Shown: piece after piece, positions 56,270 through 64,000 of the stretch
Layout: each line of letters opens with the position of its first letter
Position numbering within the stretch: position 1 is the stretch's first letter
Assembly (NCBI GenBank): GCA_033398695.1
Contig: CM065805.1
Location: 165,269,787-165,333,786, forward strand
DNA: 64,000 nt
Direction of reading: 5' to 3'
Source of the DNA: Orobanche coerulescens
Taxonomy: Eukaryota; Streptophyta; Magnoliopsida; Lamiales; Orobanchaceae
Translations under genes and position numbers: made by a program
Notes under the pieces: model-generated
The model's database searches: none
What the model saw: only the letters and a program-made list of their open reading frames with translations
Told to the model about the DNA's origin: nothing

Positions 56270-59200
56270 CTAATGATCTAAAATGAATATGCCCTCGTCA
56301 TCCGAGCGCGTACACTTAAAATCATCGTCTAGGTCTACTAAAGACAGGTTCATATCTTGTGTAACATCAAATTCAAACACATCATTAGTTTCACCATTAT
56401 TATCTCCATACTTATGCATCCTATGTGGTGTGAAGCCAACAACAGACAGGTTCCTATCTTGTTGGTCCTGAACATAAAAAACTTGTCTTGCTTGACTAGG
56501 TAATATGAAGGGTTCAGACCGTTGACCAAGTCTATCAAAGTTAACCACCGTGAATCCTAAATCATCTTTTTTTACTCCACGGCTATCTACCCACTCACAC
56601 ATGAAAACAGGAACCGTAAATGTACGATAATCAAGATCTCATATTTCCAATATACGACCGAAGTAGGTAACAGCGCCGTACACCAGATTGGAGTATTTTG
56701 CACTAGCAATCTGCATAGTATTTGCAACTATAGATACTCCACTACCTTGAGTCGTTTTAGATTCATCATGCTCTTTTGTATGGAATTGATACTCATTTAC
56801 GGCAAACCCGGTATATTTACTAACAGCAAAATCAGGGCCTTTTGCCAACCAACGAACAGTATCACCGGTATTTTCCCCGTTAGCCAAACGCTTTTCAACC
56901 TCGTTCTTAAACCAGTCAATAAACGTCCGACTATGTTGGCTCTGCAACCATGTATTATTTCGACGCGGGTTAAGATCCTTCAGTTCTAACATATGCTGCT
57001 TTATGTATGGTTCAACATCGGCGGTGTTTCCTAATACATAAAGATGAGCTTGATCAAGTAACTTAGAATCTACAACATAGATGGTAGCATGCGATAAAGG
57101 TTTACCAGTGAGGTTTCTTTCATCAGCACGATCATGAGGATTTCCAATTGATTTCATGTTTTCCAAGTAATCGGAACAGAATTCTAATGCTTCCTATGCC
57201 ACATAACATTCTGCCATGCAGCCCTCGGGTCGATAATGATTTCGTACATAACCTTTTAGTGTTTTCATGTACCTCTCAAACGGATATATCCACCTAAAGT
57301 GGACTGGGCCACATAACCTCACCTCTCTGACTAAATGCACCATCAAGTGAATCATGACATCGAAAAACGAAGGCGGAAAATACTTCTCTAGTAAACACAA
57401 AGTTACTACGATGTCACTTTGCAACTTGCCTAGCTTCCTAACATCAACTACTTTACTACACAGCTCATTGAAGAAGTGACACAAGCTTATACCCCCTTTA
57501 TTGCAAAAGGAAGAATCTGTTGCATTAGTATGTGACAGTCGTTGGACTTCAATCCATTCATCTTCGAATTATCATCGGACACGAGATTCTTGAAATTGGA
57601 GGAATACCCATCAGGCACTTTTATGTTAGACAGCGTGTCATAAAACATGCGTTTCTCAGCGCTATTTAATGTGTATATGGCAGGCGGCAGATAATGACCA
57701 TTCCCTTTTGGTTGACTTATTAACTCAGGGTTAATCCCTAACTCCTCGAGATCTTGCCGTGCCTTTAAATCGTCCTTCGTCTTGCCTTGCAAATTCAGTA
57801 ACGTCCCATAAACACTCTCACATACATTCTTTTCTATATGCATAACATCTAACTGATGACGAATAAGCAAATGCTTCCAGTACTCTAGTTCAAAAAAGAT
57901 TGATTTTTTACGCCAAACTTTCGATCTCACATCGATAGTTTCTTTTTTCTTTTTTGGCCTTCTCTACTGACGTGGCATTTTCTTCTTTGATTTTTTCTTC
58001 TTCAACGCCCTCCAGATAACTTCCTTCTTTGCCTTTCTCTTCTTCCCCCATTTAGTCGTAAACCCTTCCAGATAGTCGTAAACTTCTTCACCCAATCTTG
58101 GTTTTTTCATCACACCGCTCTCTTGTTCATTATTGAAATCTTTTTTTCTTTTGCGAAAAGGATGTGTATGTGGGAGGAATCTTCTATGCCCGAGGAAGCA
58201 TACTTTTTTGGATTTTGGCAACCACTGTGAGTAGGTATCCTCTGAGCATACTGGACACGCGTTATAACCTTTGGTAACACACCCTGACAGGTCACCATAC
58301 GCGGGAAAGTCATTTATAGTCCAAAGTAAGACTGCTTTTAGATTGAAGAACTGTTTCTTATAAGCATCATACGTCTTAACGCCAGGTTCCCACAACTGTT
58401 TCAGATCTGCTATTACTGGTTCCAAGTAGACATCAATACTGTTACCAGGTTGCCTTGGACCTGATATCAGTAGAGTCAACATCATGAACTTTCTTGACAG
58501 ACACAAATAAGAAGGCAGATTGTATGTTGCTAGGGTAACCGGCCAACAACTATACTTTGCACTTAATGACTTATGAGGGTTTATACCATCCGCGGACAAG
58601 GTTAATCTCAGATTCCTATCTTCCTTTCCAAATTCTTTCCACTTGTCGTCAACAAGCTTCCAAGATGGGGAATCACAAGGATGTCTTAGCTTGCCATAAC
58701 TGACCCGACCTCGCGCGTGCCAAGTTAGGTCATGTGCGGTTTCTGGTGACGAGAACATTCTTCTAAATCTAGGGCGGGAAATACCAAACAACTTTTCTCG
58801 GCACCGTCTTGCTATTCTCCTTCCACCTAGAAGTGCCACAAGTTGGACATTGAGAAGCATCCTTGTGCTCATCCCAGAATAAGACACAATCATTCTCACA
58901 AGCATGATACTTAATGTATTCTATGCTTATTACTTTTAGCAACTTCTTGGCCTCGTATATCGACTTAGGGATTGTATTATTTGAAGGCAAAACATCATTT
59001 AGCTCGCCCAATAAAGCATCAAAGCTTGTATCAGACCATCCAAATTGACCCTTCAAATGTTGGAATTTCAGCAATCCATTTAGTGCATTATACTTAGACC
59101 CTTCATACAGTGGCTTGTCGCATTCTTCGAGAAGTGACATCAATAAACTAGGTTCATTCTCCGCATATGTGAAGGCCTCATGTAGCATCTTCTTTGTGTA

Positions 59201-59488
59201 ATCAAACTCGGGAGGTCTAGACTCATTAAGGCATTGAGCTTCATCCTTAGATGAATTTTCTCCGTGGAAGGACCAAACACTATAATTCTCATCGAAACCG
59301 TGTTTAAACAGGTGATAACGCACATTGGAGATGAAAGTGTGACACAAATTGATACAATTTACACAAGGACACGGAATGGCGTCGGAATTTGGGTTATTGC
59401 ATTGTGCAAACTCTAAAAAGGCATTCACACCTTCCTCGTATGCGATTGATAATCTATCGGACAAAATCCAAGATTTATCCATTACCAA
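56270..59488 (-). pseudogene. CACTA gene 1: tnp2-family transposase
   Basis: Begins MDKSWILSDRLSIAYEEGV with CPCVNC, the transposase-associated zinc-like domain (residues ~1-75). Then the tnp2 core: KYHACENDCVLFWDEHKDAS, QCPTCGTSRWK, LTLSADGINPHK, LWTINDFPAYGDLSG and CPVCSEDTYSQWLPKSKK. A DUF4218-type block follows (MHIEKNVCESVYGTLL; LEKYFPPSFFDVMIHL; YPFERYMKTLKGYVRN), then a DUF4216-type C-terminus (VPVFMCEWVDSRGV; FYVQDQQDRN). Lesions: frameshift near 58770, stop at 57964-57966, frameshift near 57495, stop at ~57194, and a TGA at ~56639. It is therefore non-functional. It lies first in the element, 575 bp from the right end, and reads toward gene 2, whose start is 144 bp beyond its stop. 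Confidence 0.9.
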
Positions 59489-60066
59489 AATCCTGGTGTG
59501 CTACATTAAAAATCAATAAATTGATTTTATAAGCTAAATAAAACTCTACAACTACATTCAAACAGAAAACATAAAACTCTCAAACAAACAAATTAGGGCA
59601 TACCTTTCAAAATTAGGGAAAATTATGGCGGGAGTGTTTTGAGAGTTTTGAGAGGTTTTGATGTTGAGCGAAGGTTTTGAGATGGGAAATTAGGGCGGGA
59701 GTGTTTTGAGAGGGGATTGACAGCGACGGCAGTGTTTGGAGAGTTTGGAGAGTTTGACAGCGGCGGCAGTGTTTTGGCCAAAAAAAAACGATAGATTTTG
59801 ATTAAGCAGATTATAAAAAAAACATATATTATGCCAAAAAAAACATAGATGACCCCTATTTAGAACGAAGCAAAACGAGCGTCATCTAGCAGGCTAAATT
59901 TTAACTTATTATGACCCATATGTTATGACGCTTCTGAAAACGAGTCACCCCCAATAGAAAATTTACTCGAAATGACTCTTCTTTTGTGACTTTGCTCTTT
60001 GCGCGTCATCTTCTAGCGTGGGTCATAAAAAGCGGGTCAAGGATAGCCCTTTTTCTAGTAGTGAAT

Positions 60067-61681
60067 AACAATAAAATTATTACACCACAATTTCTCAAAT
60101 TGGTTTTGTTTATTACTACACAAAGAATATATTTTATCATTTAAAGTGATTACTAAAATACTTCAATATTCGTGTGAAGCCTCCTCTGCAAGCATGACTG
60201 AAACTCTCGAGAATGTCTTGCAAACAAGAATTCCTTTTGCCTAACACGATGAATCATGCCAGCCCGACCTCATGTCAGACAATGATAACCAAAACGTATA
60301 ATCAATTAAGCGAGAAATCCCTGCGTTATATAATTGTATTTGAATTCGCATATATATATATATATATAAATATTGGCATTAGATAAATTATTACAATCAC
60401 AACATCGAGATCAAATATATCATGAGGGTTGGGGCGGTTGTGGTTTCAAATGTCACTTCTCTTTTGAAAATGACAGCGTTCCCAAATTTCTGCCCGAGTA
60501 ATCATAAACGTCGAATATTTGCCAGTTGATTGGGACATGGTTGGGGCCCTCAGCCATTCCCGCGGCCACTTTCTCAATTATTGTCATACACAGGCAAATT
60601 CAAAAATAGAAACACAAAAAAAATCTTACTTTTATTTAAACCAATTATCATAATCCAATCAAGTGGCGAACTTTCCTTAAGTCCGTCGGGAAAATTCCCA
60701 TTGTCAAGACCCACGAACACAATGGTCACAATATCACAAATCACAACCTAGTAAGATTATGATCATTCAATTAATTTTCGTTCGACATTGTTACCGAGCT
60801 ATCATCATGAGTCGTCAATAACCAATTGTAAAAGAGAACCCCTTCAACATCAACTTAACGACTGTCGAGTCGGAATATATGATAGTCATTTGATCAGAAA
60901 TTCGCTGGGAATATAATCCGATTGACATGATAATTTTAATGATCGTTCATTTCGTGTCTTTAGCATAGTTTGATCGATTTGTGTGTTATTGTCAATATTA
61001 TGTACATGATTCAACATTAATTTTGAATCACTATCATTCAACCAGTCTGACAACCCTATATCACCAGCAAGGCTTATCCCAACATCACTATTGGAATCAA
61101 TAAACTCATAATTTAATTTAACAAGAATCATAACGATACCTAATCTTCGAAAGTGAATTACCAATTCAACACACATTCACTTATAATAAAATTATTTGGA
61201 TCTTTATAAAATTTTGAGTTCAATCAATACCCATACATAATCGAATTCAAATATTCATAACGACGACGGAATCAATAAGTTCTTCAAGTGTCTAACATGG
61301 TAGGGTTCGATTGTCATACTTATTCATCCATATTTATTCTTGACAACTCATGTAACTTCAAGAAATTAAGCTACATATTCTCCTAATTCAAATACGAAAT
61401 CTTCAACAATAATCCATCAAGAACTCGAATAATGGAGTGAGTTAAATCAAACTTAAATCGACGATGGATTCGAATGGTGAAAGACGCAACTAAAGCTTCA
61501 TGAATCCTTCCAAGACTGAATAATTTAAGAATGCTCCAAGTCCTAATGTTAAAGAGGCTTAGAAGTGGCTCAAACGCACTAGTATAACAATGGCGGGGTC
61601 TGGCCCAGAGGGAGTGAAATAAATCATGCAAAATAAATAGGGCAGTCCCATACTTATCATAATAATCTTTTCTTAGTGTAC
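60067..61681. other. Non-coding DNA, possibly a degraded LTR
   Basis: No protein domain is recognised. Together with 45975-46090 on the other side of the CACTA element it may be one Gypsy LTR region (phrases like cgactgtcgagtcgg and accacaatttctcaa), but I cannot identify ends. A 160-codon minus-strand frame at 61383-61865 has no domain and overlaps the next LTR. Confidence 0.3.
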
Positions 61682-62093
61682 TGTTGGGATAAACAATCCT
61701 GTACCGAGTTTGATAAAGTGCCAACATACAACAAGTAGCTGTCCCGAAGACAATCATACAGCAAGATGTCAAGTGCCTCAACATACAGCAAAAGAATAAA
61801 GTGCCATCATACAGCATGAAGCTCATCATCCGATGACACCAAGTATGGAAGCTGCCCTGAAACATTCATACAACATCTTTCCATACAGCAGCCCTAAGAT
61901 AGCCTAGAGCATGGAACCTACAGCTACAGTAGTATAAACGCAACATGTTGGATAGTAAAGTGTTGAGATCTTCAACACTTATCCAACAGGACTGAAGACC
62001 GTTGGAACAGAATCTACTTTACTTGCTAAAGTCAAGCCCCATTTGACAAGAAGTATTTAAATACTGAATGGATAAAGTATTTAAATACCAGCA
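61682..62093 (+). repeat. Copia LTR fragment (U3) with CATACAGCA repeats
   Basis: Starts TGTTGGGATAAAC and contains six catacagca/catacaaca units between 61728 and 61893, a ttcaacacttatccaac segment and two tatttaaata boxes (about 62045 and 62079). The LTR is cut at 62093 by element C. The rest of it is not in the window. Confidence 0.5.
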
Positions 62094-62499
62094 TGTTGTT
62101 ACCCAAAATATTATTTGGAAGGGATTGCTGGAATGGATGAGTAACAAACAAAATGCGAGAGCACGTCCGAGGGAATGTAAATAACATAAGATTTGCCGGG
62201 GTTGTTAGTCCCGGGCTTGAATGCTCTCATGAGATATTATTAATACGAATACTTGGGAGTACAAATATTAATGTTAGAGTACAATTACAATGAGTGTAAA
62301 GACCCTAGTTATCTAGCTCTTGAGTGCTGATGATTGCCGGAAGAACCAGAGTTGATGCTCTGTGAGTTCTTGTAACAACGATGGAGTGCTGTGTTAACTG
62401 CGAGAAATCGACTGTCTCTCACTGTGTGAATTAGCTGAACTCTCGTATGGAAATAATTTTCTGAACTTCTGAACCTTTTTCCAGTTGCTGGAGGTTTCC

Positions 62500-63160
62500 T
62501 ATTTATAGGAGTGGAGGTAGCTGGGCGATCGCCTTTGCTGTATTATAATAAGCGGGCGATCGTCTTTAGCACATGGGTTGGTCTCCTTAAAGTCCGCAGC
62601 AGCTGCTGGCAGCCGGATGTGCGAACCAATGAGAAGACAACATGCGTTCTGAGTCGCTGTCTTGGGAGGTCCTACCTAGGACCTTTCGGCGGGTCTGTCG
62701 GTAGGTGAGGCAGTCCTTGTCGTTGACAACTGTTGACGGGCTGGAGTCAAAGATCTTTATCCTGCGGCGCCATTCGCGGATCTGCACGTGGGTCTTTACT
62801 CCGAGATCCGGTCTTCGTAGTTATGACGGATGATGGCCTTACACGTGGCATAGGACGGTCGTCCTTGGGCGGACACCAGAGTCGATCGCTAGGTGTCAAG
62901 AGGCGATCGCCCTGGACGTTGATCGCTCGGTACGTGATCTCATTCTGGACTCTTCGTTTGGCAAGTCTGCCTTGGATTATTTGATTCTGGCTTGGTCGCT
63001 CGGCCCTTATGTCGATCGCCGTTGAGGCGTATAAATCGCTGCACAACAATTGCCCCCCCAGCTCGCTCTGATGTTGAAGACGTGGGGTGAGGTGGTTCTA
63101 CTGGCGATCGCTTGACTTAGACGAGCGACTCAGCATTTTACGGAACAGACGATCGTCTCT
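62500..63160. promoter_or_regulatory. GGCGATCGCC cluster of element C
   Basis: CGATCG palindromes at about 62524, 62554, 62883, 62903, 63013, 63104 and 63150 lie between the left-pointing LTR TATA (62507-62500) and the right-pointing TATAAAAA (63418-63425) of the antisense gene, as in element B. Confidence 0.7.
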
Positions 63161-63569
63161 CGATTGGACTGATTTTGAATTTGGATGACCTATTCGATCG
63201 TTGAAATGAGTGGGAAATGACAGCAGTTTTGAAGATGTCACTGGGGCACGTGTCGGGCTCATATTGGGGGAGTCCGAGGGTTTTGTCAGGCTGTCCTTTG
63301 GCGTGCCCTCGAAACGACGCGCACGCGGGATTCAAGGACAGCATTAAATGCGGTCTTGTCTGACGGTTGTCGATCCTCGGGACTTTGCTTATTTGCCTAG
63401 AAGCCCCCACTCTTGCCTATAAAAAGGACTGGGGTTACAAGGTAAAAAACCTTATGCATTTCTGCCTGAGAAGAAGACATAGCTGATTTCCCTCGAAGCT
63501 TTGTGTGACGATCGTCGATCGACTCAGACTCTTTAGGTAAGAACAAAAAACTTCTTCTCCCTTCTCTCT

Positions 63570-64000
63570 TTGAATATGCCCGGAGGAAGACCAGATGCGT
63601 ATAAGGCGGGTAGCACTTTTGTCGCCGGGGTTTTGACCGCCCGGGATGAACTTTCTGCGGGATTTCATGTGGACACTGTCGTCGAGGCCATATGTGCCGG
63701 GATTGAGCCCGCGGAGATCGAGGAACTTTTTAATGAGGCTGACACGGCCAAGACGGCGGAGTCCAAGCGGATCCATTCACTGAAACAGGAGGAGACGGAT
63801 ACGACGGCGCACTAGGAGCGGAACAGTGCGTTCGGCAAAGCCTTCACAGATTTTACCGAACTCATGGAGAGATTGGCCAGCCACTCCCCAAATTTAACTT
63901 TACTGAGTACTCGATCGCCCATCCTTATGAACCTATAAGGCGGATGTTGTTCCGGGCTGCTCACCGCTCTCCGTGGACTCTTGGCCAAATCGGGAGCTCG
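63570..64000 (+). pseudogene. Antisense gene of element C, exon 1 (partial)
   Basis: Homologous to the element B gene: CAGIEPAEIEELFNEADTAK matches IRAGIDPAEIEALFNEADVA, and after a stop (63813-63815) the same frame continues with ERNSAFGKAFTDFTELMERLA, matching EQHSAFGRAYKAFAEIMEKLA. A frameshift near 63890 follows; the next frame then matches B up to the window edge (FRAAHRSPWTLGQIGSS). The stop falls at a tryptophan codon of B. It is 5'-complete but cut by the window. Confidence 0.8.

Larger units (their letters stand above)
46094..60063 (-). mobile_element. Complete CACTA (En/Spm) transposon with a nested LTR element
   Basis: Terminal inverted repeats of ~28 bp start CACTACTAGAAAAAGGG at both ends, with the 3-bp duplication AAT (46091-46093; 60064-60066). 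Subterminal regions (46120-46330; 59860-60030) carry many short repeats of atgacgcgc, tgtgcgtcat and tatgaccca types in both orientations, the usual transposase-binding architecture. Two minus-strand genes are present: a tnp2 transposase pseudogene (56270-59488) and a Transposase_24/Ulp1 gene (46535-56126). Without the nested Athila/Tat-like element it is ~8.9 kb. Confidence 0.95.
62094..64000 (-). mobile_element. Tat-like Gypsy element C, same family as B (runs off window)
   Basis: The LTR (62094-63048, 955 bp) aligns with the element B LTR at both ends (TGTTGTTACCC; GCACAACA) and is followed by the same polypurine tract (cytosines at 63052-63059). Sequence beyond it aligns with the antisense gene region of B. 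Orientation is minus, as in B. Divergence from B is substantial, so it is not a recent sister copy. The other LTR and the right duplication are outside the window; the left flank is CAGCA. Confidence 0.85.

Overview
This window is a plant nuclear chromosome segment, most likely from a eudicot with a large, repeat-rich genome. The evidence is nested LTR retrotransposons of plant-specific lineages (SIRE-, Tork- and Ivana-like Copia; chromovirus, Tat-like and Athila/Tat-like Gypsy), a plant RTE-type LINE, a CACTA transposon, hAT MITEs and GT-AG introns. I cannot name the species. Only one gene looks like an intact host gene: an intronless ribosomal-L1-domain protein gene on the minus strand at 36930-37838. 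Almost everything else is mobile DNA.

Layout, left to right. 1-1309 is AT-rich, LTR-like non-coding DNA. 1310-9130 is a decayed minus-strand SIRE-type Copia element (3' LTR, env-like ORF, end of pol) split by a 5'-truncated RTE LINE at 6150-8547. 9131-13768 is a Gypsy-like element (A) with a very long 3' LTR and almost no internal region. 13769-15999 holds LTR-like remnants. 16000-18535 is a decayed minus-strand Copia pol interrupted by a hAT MITE that has a perfect 8-bp duplication. 18536-19744 is the 3' end of a Copia family (D2). 19745-35522 is a rearranged chromovirus Gypsy whose gag is split by a full-length gag-only Copia element (D1, 19930-32625, duplication GTTGT). D1 gag is itself split by a Tat-like Gypsy element (B, 21766-30051, duplication GTGCT) carrying gag plus a multi-exon antisense gene but no pol. 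35523-35869 is a Copia protease fragment, followed by the host gene. 178 bp upstream of the host ATG lies a hAT MITE (38016-45739, duplication ATTATTAT) enlarged by an Ivana-like Copia element (38272-45425, duplication CTATA). 46094-60063 is a complete CACTA transposon (duplication AAT) with a tnp2 pseudogene and a 14-exon Transposase_24/Ulp1 gene; an Athila/Tat-like non-autonomous LTR element (47902-52933, duplication CCAGT) sits inside one of its introns. 61682-62093 is a Copia LTR fragment interrupted by element C, a second Tat-like copy (62094-64000) that runs off the window.

The most striking unexplained pattern is in the LTRs. Four unrelated families each carry, immediately upstream of the LTR TATA box, a cluster of short CpG-containing palindromes with a core private to that family or subfamily: ACGTACGT in A and D2, TAGCGCACGCTA in D1, GGCGATCGCC in B and C, and CCGCGG in the Athila/Tat-like element. 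D1 and D2 are the same Copia family yet use different cores. In B and C the cluster lies between the LTR promoter and the TATA box of the antisense gene, so it could serve both. I infer a convergently evolved U3 regulatory or epigenetic module; its function is not shown by the sequence.

Most disabling lesions that I could read (TGG to TAG, probable CGA to TGA, decayed CCGCGG sites) are C-to-T or G-to-A changes, as expected of heavily methylated plant heterochromatin. Coordinates of element ends supported by duplications are exact to the base; ends of decayed remnants are approximate.
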